64,000 nt of DNA from Peteryoungia desertarenae (GCF_005860795.2 NZ_CP058350.1:1704501-1768500), one strand, 5' to 3'. Counted from the stretch's first letter, positions 36,337 to 46,401 are shown. A program made the numbers and translations. Notes: a model not told the origin generated them from the letters alone.

Positions 36337-36490
36337 ATATTGGTTTGATCCGATTTGCCGGTTGGCGCGCCATGAAGTGCTGTGCCATGGTCATGCTTTG
36401 AACCAAGTTCTGTTGAATGGCTTTTCAAAGCATGTTCCGCCTCCTGAAAGGGCATGAAACCTTGTCGACCTTAGTAAGCAGAGTTCTACC

Positions 36491-37816
36491 ATGACGTTGA
36501 GCGACGGTCTGGCAAAGGTCGTGCTTGCGGCTTACGGGTGGGCCGGTCTGGCGGCCTATCCGCTTGCTGGATCAGTCCTGGCTTACAGAACATCAAAGGG
36601 GAAAGAGGATCGGGCGCGTCGCGACGAACGCTTCGGCCATCCCAGCGTACCGCGTCCTTTCGGTCCCCTGGTCTGGGTTCACGCCGCCAGTGTCGGTGAG
36701 ACGGTAGCTGTCATCCCGTTGATGCGTGAACTCCGTCGCCGTGACATCAATGTCCTGCTGACGACCGGTACGGTCACATCGGCGGAAGTCGCCAGCAAAA
36801 GGCTTGGCGATACCGTCATGCACCAATATGTGCCGCTGGATCTCAGGCCGGCCGTTCGTCGTTTCCTCGACTACTGGCAGCCTGACGCCGCCATTGCCGT
36901 CGAATCCGAAATCTGGCCGACAACGCTGCTTGAACTGCGTCGGCGACAAATCCCCCAGATCCTTGTGAACGCCCGCATGTCCGACCGGTCCTTTGCTCGC
37001 TGGCAGAAGCGCCAGGCAGTGGCCGAAGCCCTGTTCGGCAAGCTCGCTCTCGTAATTGCACAATCTGATGTTGACGCCGAGCGCTTTCGCGACCTTGGGT
37101 CCTGGCCGGTTTCCGTCTCCGGTAATATCAAGGTGGATGGCGATGCACCCCCTTGCGACGAGACTGTCCTCGAGCGCTATCGAAAACAGGTCGGCTCACG
37201 CAAGACCTGGGCAGCGATCTCCACCTTCGATGGCGAAGAGAAAAGCGCCGTCATGGTGCATCGGGCGCTGAAGGCCCATACCGGCCTGCTCACGATCATC
37301 GTTCCGCGCCATCCGGAACGGGCTGACGAGATCGAGGCCATGATGGTGGAGCGTGGCGTGAATGTCGCCCGCCGCTCCCGCAATGATCCGATCACCCCGG
37401 AAACGGATATCTTCCTCGGCGATACGATCGGCGAAATGGGGCTCTATCTGAGGCTCACGGAGATCGCTTTCGTCGGTCGTTCCCTGTCGGCAGAGGGTGG
37501 GCAGAACCCGCTTGAACCGGCCATGCTGGGTTGTGCAGTCCTTTCAGGTCCGCAGGTCAGCAACTTCCGTGAAAGCTACCAGAAGCTGTTGCGTGCCGGC
37601 TCCGCCCGCATTGTCAAGGACACCGAGATGCTGGCGAAAGCCGTCCATTTCCTGATGACCAATGATCTCGCCCGGATCAAGATGATGGATGCGGGTGTCG
37701 AGAGCATGCAGGAAATGCGGGGCGCCCTGATGGCGACGCTCAAGGGGCTTGAACCCTATATCAATCCGTTGACCGTCAAGGCGAGGCTTGCACCGCGCGC
37801 TGTCAGCGGAACCTAG
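36491..37816 (+). CDS. waaA: 3-deoxy-D-manno-octulosonic acid transferase WaaA (KdtA)
   Basis: Adds Kdo sugars from CMP-Kdo to the lipid A precursor at the inner membrane. 441 residues: N-terminal membrane-associated helix, then VWVHAASVGETVAVIPLMREL (with the conserved catalytic Glu), YVPLDLRPAVRRFLDYWQP and ESEIWPTTLLELRRR, and the C-terminal nucleotide-sugar domain with FVGRSLSAEGGQNPLEPAMLG. Typical family GT30. Followed by the HAD gene and lpxK. Confidence 0.96.
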   Translation: MTLSDGLAKVVLAAYGWAGLAAYPLAGSVLAYRTSKGKEDRARRDERFGHPSVPRPFGPLVWVHAASVGETVAVIPLMRELRRRDINVLLTTGTVTSAEVASKRLGDTVMHQYVPLDLRPAVRRFLDYWQPDAAIAVESEIWPTTLLELRRRQIPQILVNARMSDRSFARWQKRQAVAEALFGKLALVIAQSDVDAERFRDLGSWPVSVSGNIKVDGDAPPCDETVLERYRKQVGSRKTWAAISTFDGEEKSAVMVHRALKAHTGLLTIIVPRHPERADEIEAMMVERGVNVARRSRNDPITPETDIFLGDTIGEMGLYLRLTEIAFVGRSLSAEGGQNPLEPAMLGCAVLSGPQVSNFRESYQKLLRAGSARIVKDTEMLAKAVHFLMTNDLARIKMMDAGVESMQEMRGALMATLKGLEPYINPLTVKARLAPRAVSGT

Positions 37817-37842
37817 CACCAAGACCTTTGGGGAATTTCTTC

Positions 37843-38556
37843 ATGGCAGCAGTGCAGTCGATTGCCGGCATTGTGTTCGACAAGGACGGCACATTGCTCG
37901 ACTTCGACGCCAGTTGGGGGCCGGTCAACCGAGAAGTCGCGTTGATGGCGGCCGCTGGCGATCAGGATCTGGCCGATCGACTTCTCCTCGTCTGTGGCAT
38001 GGACCCCGTTACGGGTGACATTGCTGCCGACAGCCTCTTTGCTGCAGGCAATACCGTGGAGATTGCAGAGGGAATGGTCGCAGCTGGTGCCCTACTGCCG
38101 CTTGAAACGCTGATACCCCGAATTGATGACTGTTTTGCCAAAGCGGCGGAGTTCTCGGTTCCTGTCGCCGATCTTGCGCCATTGTTTTCTAGCCTTCATG
38201 CGAAGGGCCTGAAACTTGGCATAGCGTCAAGTGATAATGAACGCTCGATCCGTATTGCGGCAACGCGATTGGGGATCATTGAGTATGTTGATTTCATTGC
38301 CGGTTATGACAGCGGTCACGGATACAAGCCGGAAGCCGGCATGGTTCTCGGCTTTTGCTCTGCAACGGGCCTGCATCCGACCGAAGTTGCCGTGATAGGC
38401 GACAATAATCACGATCTGCAGATGGGTATCAACGCTGGTGCCGGGCTGAAGATAGGTGTCCTCTCGGGGACCGGATCGCGTGAGACATTGAGCGGTCTTG
38501 CAGATTGCATTCTTGAGGATGTCACCCAGCTTGAGGCTCTGCTTGCAGCCCCCTGA
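37843..38556 (+). CDS. HAD-superfamily phosphatase between waaA and lpxK
   Basis: 237 residues. Motif I GIVFDKDGTLLDFDASW, motif II GLKLGIASSDNERS, motif III KPEAG, motif IV VAVIGDNNHDLQMGINAG; a helical cap sits between motifs I and II, as in Gph-type phosphatases. It is much longer than KdsC (Kdo-8-phosphate phosphatase), so it is not that enzyme. ATG 37843 is used; an upstream TTG is possible. Located inside the Kdo/lipid A gene run, but its substrate is unknown. Confidence 0.88.
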   Translation: MAAVQSIAGIVFDKDGTLLDFDASWGPVNREVALMAAAGDQDLADRLLLVCGMDPVTGDIAADSLFAAGNTVEIAEGMVAAGALLPLETLIPRIDDCFAKAAEFSVPVADLAPLFSSLHAKGLKLGIASSDNERSIRIAATRLGIIEYVDFIAGYDSGHGYKPEAGMVLGFCSATGLHPTEVAVIGDNNHDLQMGINAGAGLKIGVLSGTGSRETLSGLADCILEDVTQLEALLAAP

Positions 38557-38660
38557 CTGTCCCATTTTGAACTGCTTGACTTGACGAAAGTCTCATATGC
38601 GGTGTTTTTGTCGCCTGGAAACAGCGATGATGCTGCATTTGACAGTGAGAGTGAGCCTGT

Positions 38661-39710
38661 ATGGTTTCTGAAGCACCACCCTTTTGGTGGACGGAAGCGG
38701 ATTGGCGAGCCTATGGGCTGGCGCCTTTTGCCCTGGTTTATGGTCAGGTGGCGGCAACGGTCATGCGCCGGAAGAACCGCCATTCGGTGCCTGTTCCTGT
38801 GATCTGTGTCGGGAACTTCACGGTCGGCGGCGCGGGCAAGACGCCCACAGCCATTGCCCTGGGACGGGCGGCAACAGCAAAGGGTTTGAAGCCGGGTTTC
38901 TTGAGCCGGGGTTATGGTGGCTCGCTTGATGTCACCACGATCGTGGACCCACGTCATCATCGCGCGTCCGCCGTTGGCGATGAACCTCTGCTCCTTGCAA
39001 AGGAGGGGTTGACGGTCATTTCCAGGCGACGGGTGGCCGGAGCTGAAAAACTGATCGCTGAAGGCGCCGACATCATCATCATGGATGACGGGTTCCAGAG
39101 CGCCAGATTGGTGGTCGACTATGCGCTTGTGGTCATTGATACCCATCGCGGCATCGGCAATGGTTTCGGTGTGCCCGCCGGACCTGTCCGGGCGCCGATC
39201 CGGACCCAGATGCAGTTTCTCGATGCCATTCTGAAGGTTGGTAATGGAAATGCTGCGGATATGTTGGTTCGTCAGGCCTCCAGAGCCGGCAAGGCCGTTA
39301 TGGTCGCGAACATCAGACCCTCTGCCTCGGAAGATTTGAACGGTCGCCGTGTGCTGGCCTTTGCCGGCATTGCCGATCCCGGCAAATTTTATCGGACCCT
39401 CACACAGATAGGTGTGGAGATTGTCGATCGGCAGGCCTTCCCCGACCATCACCATCTCGCCGAAGATGAGGTTGCCGATCTGCTCCGGCGAGCCGAACGG
39501 CAGGGACTGCAGCTTGTCACAACCGCTAAGGATCATGTCCGGCTGACCGGTGGACACGGAGAAACGGCAGAACTTGCCGAAAGAAGCCGGGTGGTTGAGG
39601 TGGAAATGGCCTTCGATGATCCCGCAGCGCCGAACTTGATCCTGGATCAGGCGATCAGGGCTTGCCGTCAGCGATTACTGTCCGGCACTTCCAAGAATGG
39701 CAGTCGATAG
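38661..39710 (+). CDS. lpxK: Tetraacyldisaccharide 4'-kinase LpxK
   Basis: Phosphorylates the lipid A disaccharide at the 4' position. 349 residues: N-terminal membrane-associated helices, P-loop [26 protein letters not shown], the catalytic Asp-rich [13 protein letters not shown], and [21 protein letters not shown] as in all LpxK. ATG 38661 follows a good ribosome binding context. Convergent with the DUF2093 gene. Confidence 0.96.
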   Translation: MVSEAPPFWWTEADWRAYGLAPFALVYGQVAATVMRRKNRHSVPVPVICVGNFTVGGAGKTPTAIALGRAATAKGLKPGFLSRGYGGSLDVTTIVDPRHHRASAVGDEPLLLAKEGLTVISRRRVAGAEKLIAEGADIIIMDDGFQSARLVVDYALVVIDTHRGIGNGFGVPAGPVRAPIRTQMQFLDAILKVGNGNAADMLVRQASRAGKAVMVANIRPSASEDLNGRRVLAFAGIADPGKFYRTLTQIGVEIVDRQAFPDHHHLAEDEVADLLRRAERQGLQLVTTAKDHVRLTGGHGETAELAERSRVVEVEMAFDDPAAPNLILDQAIRACRQRLLSGTSKNGSR

Positions 39711-39734
39711 CTCAGTCAGAAGCTGCAGAACGGC

Positions 39735-39965
39735 TTAGCGTGTCTGGTTGGGAAGGGCGCCAGCGCGCTTCTCGGCTTCCAGCGAAGCACTGGCGTCCGC
39801 ATAGGGCTCCTGGCGTAGGACACTCCAGTATTTCAGCTCGTCGACCAGAATAGGCTTCCCGGTAATGGCACAGACAACATGGTTGCCGGGGGCAAGGATC
39901 TGGAAATCTCCATCGAGGTAGCGGATTTTCGCCTCGCGATTGCCGCTGCTTTCGAAACGGTTCAT
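39735..39965 (-). CDS. DUF2093 family small protein
   Basis: 76 residues from MNRFESSGNREAKIRYLDGDFQIL; the core KIRYLDGDFQIL...VVCAITGKPILVDELKYWSV is DUF2093, a short alphaproteobacterial protein of unknown function. AGGAGATCAGGT precedes the ATG. It lies 65 nt downstream of mutL on the same strand and converges with lpxK; in relatives it also sits next to lpxK, so its function may concern either neighbour. Confidence 0.85.
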   Translation of the reverse strand: MNRFESSGNREAKIRYLDGDFQILAPGNHVVCAITGKPILVDELKYWSVLRQEPYADASASLEAEKRAGALPNQTR

Positions 39966-40029
39966 ACCTGATCTCCTGCGCCTGTCACGAAACTGCATTA
40001 CCGCGACCACCGGCATATTTCCAGCATTT

Positions 40030-41868
40030 TCAGCTTCGCCCGAACAGCCGCTCGATGTCGGAGAGCTTGAGTTCGACATAGGTCGGACGACCGTGGTTGC
40101 ATTGGCCGGAGCCTGGCGTCTGTTCCATCTGGCGCAAAAGCGCATTCATCTCCTCGACCCTCAGCCGGCGCCCGGAGCGCACCGAGCCATGGCAGGCCAT
40201 GGTTGCCGCCACATGGTCCAGCCGTGCAGAAAGACCATCGGCGGTATCCCATTCGGCAATCTCGTCTGCGAGGTCGCGGATCAGCCCCGCGACATCCATC
40301 TCGCCGAGCATCGCCGGCGTCTCCCGAACAGCAATCGCTCCAGGGCCAAATCGTTCGACCGAAAGGCCCAGCTGTTCCAGATCTACAGCGCGCGTCATAA
40401 GGCGGTCGCAGTCCTCTTCCGGCAGATCGACGATCTCGGGGATCAGCAATCCCTGCGAAGGCAAACGCCGCCCGGTCAAGGCCTTGCGCATCTGTTCAAA
40501 GACCAGCCTTTCGTGAGCGGCATGCTGGTCGACAATCACCAGACCGTCATGCGTCTGCGCCACGATGTAATTTTCATGCACCTGTGCTCTGGCAGCGCCG
40601 AGCGGGAAGGAGCTTTCAGACGCAGCCTCTGTCTCCGACGCTTTGACTTCCAATGCCTCAGCGCGCGCTGCCGGTTGAACCATGGTTGAAAAGGCGGTTT
40701 GCGGCGTTTCTCCAAACGAGAATGGAGAACTCGGAGGCTGCCGCCGTCCCGCATCCCTTTGCCATTCATCGGAAAACGGTCGTGATGGCGAAGTCGAGGC
40801 CTGCCAGTTGGCCCGAGGGGGCGGTGCATAGCCTGGCCGAAAGGCGCGCAGCATCCCACCGGCTGATGTTGTTGCAGCCCGGTCTCCTTCCCGCTGGAGG
40901 GCCTGTCGGATGGAGCCGACAATCAGTCCCCGCACCAGTCCCGGATCGCGAAACCGCACGTCGGATTTTGCCGGATGCACATTGACGTCCACCAGTTCAG
41001 GATCAAGGGACAGGGAAAGAACTGCAACCGGATAGCGACCCTGCGGAATGGTTTCGGCATAGGCGCCGCGGATGGCAGACAGGATCTGCTTGTCCTGTAC
41101 CGGGCGACCATTGACGAAGGCATATTGATGGCCGGAGTTCCCCCGGTTGAAGGTGGGCACTCCTGCGAAACCGGTCAGTGTTACGTCTTCACGCGCGGCA
41201 TCCAGTTCAATCGCATTGTCGCGAAAGTCAGCACCCAGAATCTGAGCAATCCGCGCCAGATGGTCATCCCCTGTGGAGGGAAGTTCCAGCGTCGATCGAT
41301 CCGTGCCCGACAGCACAAATCGGATGGATGGAAAGGCAATGGCCATTCGCTTCACCAGTTCGGTAATGGCCGCCGCTTCCGCCTTCTCGCTCTTCATGAA
41401 TTTGAGCCGCGCCGGCGTGGCAAAAAAGAGATCGCGAACCTCGACTGTCGTTCCGGGATTGGCGGCTGCCGGTCTGATCGGCATCACCTTGCCGCCAAGC
41501 ACACTGATTTCAGCGCCAGCCGTCGCTCCAGCCGGACGGCTGGTAATCGTGAGTTTGGCGACGGAGCCAATTGAAGGCAGGGCTTCTCCGCGAAAACCGA
41601 GAGATCGGATGTCGAACAAGGTTGTACTGATTTTCGACGTGCAGTGACGCCGGATCGAAAGTTCCAGGTCTTCCGGCGTCATGCCACATCCATTGTCGAT
41701 GACGCGCAACAGTGTCTTGCCGCCGCCGGCGGTGGCGATCTCGATGCGGGTGGCCCCGGCATCAATGGCGTTTTCGATCAGTTCCTTTGCCGCACTTGCA
41801 GGGCGTTCGATGACTTCGCCTGCGGCAATCTGGTTGATCAGGGTCTCGGAGAGCTGCTTGATGATCAT
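40030..41868 (-). CDS. mutL: DNA mismatch repair protein MutL
   Basis: 612 residues. N-terminal GHKL ATPase domain: [17 protein letters not shown] (motif I), [14 protein letters not shown] (motif II), [23 protein letters not shown] (motif III), then the second domain with [20 protein letters not shown] Pro/Ser-rich linker (about 330-410) leads to the C-terminal dimerisation domain. The C-terminal endonuclease motif [14 protein letters not shown] (DQHA(X)2E(X)4E) is present, so this MutL should nick DNA, as expected where MutH is absent. Confidence 0.96.
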   Translation of the reverse strand: MIIKQLSETLINQIAAGEVIERPASAAKELIENAIDAGATRIEIATAGGGKTLLRVIDNGCGMTPEDLELSIRRHCTSKISTTLFDIRSLGFRGEALPSIGSVAKLTITSRPAGATAGAEISVLGGKVMPIRPAAANPGTTVEVRDLFFATPARLKFMKSEKAEAAAITELVKRMAIAFPSIRFVLSGTDRSTLELPSTGDDHLARIAQILGADFRDNAIELDAAREDVTLTGFAGVPTFNRGNSGHQYAFVNGRPVQDKQILSAIRGAYAETIPQGRYPVAVLSLSLDPELVDVNVHPAKSDVRFRDPGLVRGLIVGSIRQALQREGDRAATTSAGGMLRAFRPGYAPPPRANWQASTSPSRPFSDEWQRDAGRRQPPSSPFSFGETPQTAFSTMVQPAARAEALEVKASETEAASESSFPLGAARAQVHENYIVAQTHDGLVIVDQHAAHERLVFEQMRKALTGRRLPSQGLLIPEIVDLPEEDCDRLMTRAVDLEQLGLSVERFGPGAIAVRETPAMLGEMDVAGLIRDLADEIAEWDTADGLSARLDHVAATMACHGSVRSGRRLRVEEMNALLRQMEQTPGSGQCNHGRPTYVELKLSDIERLFGRS

Positions 41869-41937
41869 GCGCCATTTTCGGGGATTCGGGGCGTCAGGAA
41901 AAGCGGAATCGGCAGTGCAAATTGAGTTGTTCCGCCA

Positions 41938-41952
41938 TTAAGTGGCCTTTAA
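41938..41952. promoter_or_regulatory. CtrA-like box TTAA-N7-TTAA(C)
   Basis: TTAA-GTGGCCT-TTAA followed by C, in the 289-nt gap between mutL and the PAS-receiver gene. It matches the full CtrA consensus TTAA-N7-TTAAC of alphaproteobacteria. Which of the two divergent genes it controls is not shown; by distance (about 70 nt) mutL is closer, by function the signalling gene is more likely. Confidence 0.45.
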
Positions 41953-42157
41953 CGCAAATGTTTTAGTTTGAACGATAACTTGAATGTCTCGGTGGTCGGC
42001 TGGTCCGCCAGTCAGGGGAGAACGGAGTGCCGTACCGTTCAACGCAACCCTTGTGCCACTCCCTCAAGTGTATGAACGGCATGCCCGCATCATCTTCTAT
42101 CCCAAGAGAACTGGGGGACTGAAGGCTTTTGACCTTTGAACCCCGCGAGGCGACAGT

Positions 42158-43843
42158 GTGAGCGAGTATTCGGCGGTCCCGCGCGTCACCATGGGACAAG
42201 ACGGTCTGATCGATCCAGCGGCTGACATGAACATTCAGGCGGCGTTGCTGGATGCAGTGTCCGAGGCGATCTCGGCCGCGATTCTCGTCTATGACCGGAA
42301 CGACCAGCTTCTGTTTGTCTCGCGCCTAGCCCATGCCTTCATTCCGATTTCTCCGGCATATCTGAAGCCCGGCCTTCGCTTGCGCGATCTGCTGAGTGCC
42401 CTTTATGACACCGGCTGGCGAGGTGTCAGCGCGGGACAGGAAGATCCGACCTGCCACAACAAGGATGAATGGCTGGCCCGACAGATTGCGGCGCATTGGA
42501 AAGAACGGCTCGACATCCAGATCGTTGACGAGAAACGCCGTTGGACCCGCTACAACAAGCGACGCTTGCCCTCCGGTTACGGCATCTGCGTGATGAGCGA
42601 CATCACCGAGCAGAAGAAGCGGGAGGAGCAATGGCGTGCTGATGTCGAGAGGGTTCAGCTCACCGAGGAGATCCTCGACAATCTAGCGCATCCTGTCTTC
42701 GTTCAGGATCGCGATCTGGCTGTCGTCGCCGTCAACAAGGCCCTGTGCGCTCTTCTCGACGTCAATGCGGAGGCGAGTCTCGGGCGCGGTCTGGCCGAGT
42801 TCTTTGATCGGCAGATTGCTGACCGGCTGACGACGGTCGCGCGGCATGTGCTGGAAAACGGGCAAGATGCCGAAGTGACCATTCCCGTAGGATCCGGTCC
42901 CGACGATGCGATTCCGATGCTCGTTCACATCCAGAGGGTCGGAAAGCCGGGACGCTATTTCGTTGTCTCAAGCTTCGTGTCAACGACTGCCTTGTCTGGC
43001 AAACGGGACCACGTCGTCGCTGATGCTCTGGCAGATCAACCCTTTGATGATCGTCAGGGCCTCTCGCCGAATGCTCGCCTTGCCGGTCGCAAGGCACTAT
43101 TGGTCACAGCCGATAGGGCTTTCGAGACAAATGCGCTGGAAGTTCTGGAGGAGCTTGGTCTCGACAGCTGCTGCGTTCGCAATGAGGCCGAGTTGGAGGC
43201 TGTCCTCAACATCGCTGGTTCCGTCGGCGTCAATGTCGATCTGGCAATCGTCGATGTGGAGATGGATGTCGGTTGCCTCGGCATCATCCAGTCCTTCGAG
43301 ATCGACTATATGACTCTCGAAAACTATCAGGTCGATACCGACCTCCGCTTTACCGTTATGGATCGTCTGACAGCGCTGCATACTGTTGCGCCAGTCGACG
43401 ACTGGGAAATCGACACGGGAGCGGAGGTCGCGACCCCCACGACAGGTCCCATACCATTGGTTCTTGTTGCGGAAGACAATCCGGTCAATCAGATCGTCTT
43501 TTCACAGATTCTGGAGGGTCTCGGTTTCGCCTATCGGATCGCGGCGAGCGGCACTGAAGTAATCAGGCTTGCAGGAGAGCTCCATCCCGCCGTCATCATG
43601 ATGGATATCACGCTGCCGGATATCAATGGATTCGAGGCCGCTCGCCGTATTCGCGACGCGAACCGTCATACCGGTTATGCGGTACCGATCGTTGGCGTTT
43701 TGCCCCAGCCCCTGGACCGGGATCGCGAGAATTGTTTTGCAGCGGGTATGGCAGATGTGATCCTCAAACCTCTCAGCCCCGACATGCTCGAGAGTGTTAT
43801 CCGACGGGTTTTGCCGGAGGTTGCGGCAGCCTTCAAACACTGA
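42158..43843 (+). CDS. PAS-PAS-receiver protein without kinase domain
   Basis: 561 residues, GTG start. N-terminal PAS-like domains at about 25-150 and 165-285 (LDNLAHPVFVQDRDLAVVAVNKA is the second), then a degenerate receiver-like segment (KALLVTADRAFETNALEVLEELG at about 310-400) and a complete C-terminal receiver (VLVAEDNPVNQIVFSQILEGLG ... MMDITLPDINGFEAARRI, phospho-acceptor Asp about residue 483). No HisKA or HATPase domain is visible between them, so it looks like a hybrid-kinase relative that lost its kinase core or acts as an input-receiver adaptor. The GGDEF-EAL gene follows by 125 nt; the pair may form one signalling pathway. Confidence 0.85.
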   Translation: MSEYSAVPRVTMGQDGLIDPAADMNIQAALLDAVSEAISAAILVYDRNDQLLFVSRLAHAFIPISPAYLKPGLRLRDLLSALYDTGWRGVSAGQEDPTCHNKDEWLARQIAAHWKERLDIQIVDEKRRWTRYNKRRLPSGYGICVMSDITEQKKREEQWRADVERVQLTEEILDNLAHPVFVQDRDLAVVAVNKALCALLDVNAEASLGRGLAEFFDRQIADRLTTVARHVLENGQDAEVTIPVGSGPDDAIPMLVHIQRVGKPGRYFVVSSFVSTTALSGKRDHVVADALADQPFDDRQGLSPNARLAGRKALLVTADRAFETNALEVLEELGLDSCCVRNEAELEAVLNIAGSVGVNVDLAIVDVEMDVGCLGIIQSFEIDYMTLENYQVDTDLRFTVMDRLTALHTVAPVDDWEIDTGAEVATPTTGPIPLVLVAEDNPVNQIVFSQILEGLGFAYRIAASGTEVIRLAGELHPAVIMMDITLPDINGFEAARRIRDANRHTGYAVPIVGVLPQPLDRDRENCFAAGMADVILKPLSPDMLESVIRRVLPEVAAAFKH

Positions 43844-43968
43844 AACAGTGTCAACACCCTAGATCATGGGCGAGGAACTGTGACCAACTTTGGGCCAGCG
43901 CTATGATTTTTTTAATTTTTCCGCCCCATCTTGAAACAATGTAAGGCGGACTGCATCAGGGAATTTTC

Positions 43969-45330
43969 ATGGGCCACGCTGGACCTGCCAAAGAGCAGCC
44001 TACCCAGAACGAGCTTCAGGCTATGGCCTATACCGATCATTTGACCGGTCTTGGCAATCGCTACCGGCTCCGCGACAAGGTGCGCCAGATCGCGATCGAG
44101 CGAGCTGCCGATCCTGCACCCTTTACCGTGGGCATCGTAAACCTCGATGGCTTCAAGCCGATCAACGACCTGTTCGGGCAGGCGGCCGGAGATGAAATCC
44201 TGTGCCAGGTTGCGCACCGGCTCAAAGCCTGCGTTCCGGACGGAGCGACAGTCACACGTCATGATGGCGATGAGTTTGCCATAATCCTGCCTCTGGTCTT
44301 CGAACGTCTTGGCGCCGAGCGTGCGGGTAATCTGATCAAGGACGTGCTGTCTGCGCCCTATGACCTCGGCGATCGCAATGTCCGACTTTCGGCATCGCTT
44401 GGTTTCGCGGTCTATCCCTTTGCCGGGGAAGAATTCGAGGAACTGATGAAGAGTGCAGAAACGGCGCTCTATCATTCAAAGCGTCGAGGCCGTGGCCAGA
44501 TTACCGTCTATTCGCGGGAAATTGCTCAGGAAATGCGACGGGCAACACAGCTCGAGCAAGCGCTGCGTAACGCCATCATCAACGATAATGTGGATGTGCA
44601 CTTCCAACCGATCGTTCGCCTCTCTGACAACCGGGTGCTTGGCTTTGAAGCACTGGCCCGCTGGAATGATCCCGATCTTGGCTTCGTGTCACCATCGGTC
44701 TTTGTGCCCCTCGCCGAAGAACGCGGGTTCATCGATACCCTCTCCGAGACGCTGCTTTACAAGGCTGCCGAAGCCACCCTGTCCTGGCCGCGCGATCTCT
44801 TCCTGTCCTTCAATCTCTCCTCCTGTCAGCTGATGGACACCCGCACGGCAACCAACACGCTGGCGATCTTGAACCGGATCGGTTTCGATCCGCAAAGGTT
44901 GGAGATGGAAATAACTGAAACGGCGGTCATGACCTCTGCCGAGACCGCACGCCGCATCATTCACGATCTGAAAAGCGCGGGCATCCGCATTTCGCTGGAT
45001 GATTTCGGAACCGGACAGTCGAGCCTAGGCCGTCTGCGCGATTTTCCATTCGACAAGGTGAAGATCGACAGAGCATTCGTCTCAGCGCTGACGACAGACC
45101 GGACGTCTGAACATATCATCAGGGCGATCGTGACAATGTGCGATGGCTTGGGCCTTGAGGTGGTCGCCGAAGGGATCGAAACTGCGACCGAAGCCCAGAA
45201 GCTCAGGGAATTTGGCTGCGCCATGGGGCAGGGTTACTATTTCGGCAAGCCAGCCGACGCAGCAACTACGATGCGTTATCTTAAAGAGCATCACCACGAG
45301 TTCGCATTGGTCGAACGAACTGTTGGGTGA
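43969..45330 (+). CDS. GGDEF-EAL protein with degenerate GGDEF motif
   Basis: 453 residues, no membrane segment or sensor domain (only about 20 residues before the GGDEF domain). The GGDEF domain is otherwise normal (YTDHLTGLGNRYRLRDK, VNLDGFKPINDLFG), but the active-site loop reads HDGDEF (residues 99-103) in place of GGDEF. The EAL domain is intact: GFEALARW (Glu about 227), EITETAV, DDFGTGQSSLGRL, KIDRAFV, EGIETATE. Most likely a c-di-GMP phosphodiesterase with a regulatory, GTP-binding or inactive cyclase half; the PAS-receiver protein upstream may supply input. Confidence 0.92.
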   Translation: MGHAGPAKEQPTQNELQAMAYTDHLTGLGNRYRLRDKVRQIAIERAADPAPFTVGIVNLDGFKPINDLFGQAAGDEILCQVAHRLKACVPDGATVTRHDGDEFAIILPLVFERLGAERAGNLIKDVLSAPYDLGDRNVRLSASLGFAVYPFAGEEFEELMKSAETALYHSKRRGRGQITVYSREIAQEMRRATQLEQALRNAIINDNVDVHFQPIVRLSDNRVLGFEALARWNDPDLGFVSPSVFVPLAEERGFIDTLSETLLYKAAEATLSWPRDLFLSFNLSSCQLMDTRTATNTLAILNRIGFDPQRLEMEITETAVMTSAETARRIIHDLKSAGIRISLDDFGTGQSSLGRLRDFPFDKVKIDRAFVSALTTDRTSEHIIRAIVTMCDGLGLEVVAEGIETATEAQKLREFGCAMGQGYYFGKPADAATTMRYLKEHHHEFALVERTVG

Positions 45331-45358
45331 TTCGCCCTCGCTGACTTTGCGTGCGAAA

Positions 45359-45383
45359 AAGGCGGCGCAATCGGCGCCGCCTT
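45359..45383 (-). terminator. Terminator after the PRC-barrel gene (possibly bidirectional)
   Basis: Perfect 10-bp stem AAGGCGGCGC / GCGCCGCCTT, loop AATCG, followed on the minus strand by TTT after the TT of the stem. It also ends 29 nt past the GGDEF-EAL stop on the plus strand. Confidence 0.8.
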
Positions 45384-45414
45384 ATGGACCCTGTGGCACA
45401 TGGCCCGTTCCAGG

Positions 45415-46125
45415 TTAGTTGTCCGTCGACGGGGTTGTTGTGCCCGTGGTGCCGGTGGTACCGGGAACAGCATCCGCTGCAGGCTCGCCCATCCGGTCGT
45501 TCATCACATCGTCCTGCTCGTCAAGGGGAACGAATTCCGGTGCATTGCGCAGGCTGTCCGCAGTTTCCGTGGTCATGAGGCGAACTTCGCCCTCGACGTC
45601 ACCCTCCGTGTTTTCCCGCGTCAGCGTGATCTTGCTCATCGGCAATGCGACGTCCTTTTCGCCAATGCCGAGGAAACCACCGACGCCGACGACTGCAGCA
45701 ACGATGCCGCCGTCACGCTGGACGAGCAGGTCGTTGATATCGCCGATGGTCTCGTTGTCTGCCGTATAAACGGCCTGGCCCATGAAATCGCTGACCCGCA
45801 TCTGACCTTCCGTCTGCGTCGTCACGTAGTCCTGGATTTCGCCTGCGGCATCGGCATTCATGGTCGCTGCCGCGTTGGGATCTGTAACGGCATTATTACC
45901 GGTACCCATTGTAGTATTGCCGGTCGCTGTTGAGGGGTCTGCGGTAGTCCCAGAGTTGCCTCCCTCGGGCATAGCCGGATCAACTGGTGCCATTGTATCT
46001 GTCGACGGGACAACGCCGGTCGTCCCGGAAGCGCCGCCGGTGGCATCCTGAGCAATGGCCAGCGGTGCAATTGCAGTGGAGCCAAGCAGAATAGCTGCTG
46101 CCAGAGTGTTAAACGACTTGTTCAT
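45415..46125 (-). CDS. Secreted PRC-barrel domain protein
   Basis: 236 residues. Signal peptide (MNKSFNTLAAAILLGSTAIAPLAIA) then a low-complexity Thr/Gly/Pro/Asn segment to about residue 95, a PRC-barrel domain (QMRVSDFMGQAVYTADNETIGDINDLLVQR at about 107-137, then VVGVGGFLGIGEKDVALPMSK), and a Thr/Gly/Pro tail (TTGTTGTTTPS). PRC-barrel proteins of this sort are frequent in rhizobia and envelope- or stress-associated; function unknown. Terminator hairpin follows. Confidence 0.88.
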   Translation of the reverse strand: MNKSFNTLAAAILLGSTAIAPLAIAQDATGGASGTTGVVPSTDTMAPVDPAMPEGGNSGTTADPSTATGNTTMGTGNNAVTDPNAAATMNADAAGEIQDYVTTQTEGQMRVSDFMGQAVYTADNETIGDINDLLVQRDGGIVAAVVGVGGFLGIGEKDVALPMSKITLTRENTEGDVEGEVRLMTTETADSLRNAPEFVPLDEQDDVMNDRMGEPAADAVPGTTGTTGTTTPSTDN

Positions 46126-46307
46126 GATAGCCTACCTTCTGTAAGAATTCTCTTGAACCTGTGCAAGCATGCCAAGTTTTGATGCAACTATAGTATGCGC
46201 CTTAAGCAAAACGATTTTGCTTTGCATCGGTTCGATGAGAGAATGCCTGCAGGAATACTTGGTTCCTTCGATGGCGAGGCAAATCTTTTGGTGTCGTCAG
46301 GGAACAA

Positions 46308-46336
46308 AAGGGTCGCAACATGGTTTCGCGACCCTT
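46308..46336 (-). terminator. Terminator after the SMP-30 gene
   Basis: On the minus strand AAGGGTCGC pairs perfectly with GCGACCCTT across an 11-nt loop and runs into TTTTG, 65 nt past the stop codon. Confidence 0.65.
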
Positions 46337-46401
46337 CTGAAAGCTCCACCCCGATGCATCCGCGGGATGGATGAAAGCCGATTTGGATGCTGCAACCCCG
46401 T

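Noticed and set aside
39940..40689. 249-codon plus-strand frame
   Set aside because: Antisense to mutL.
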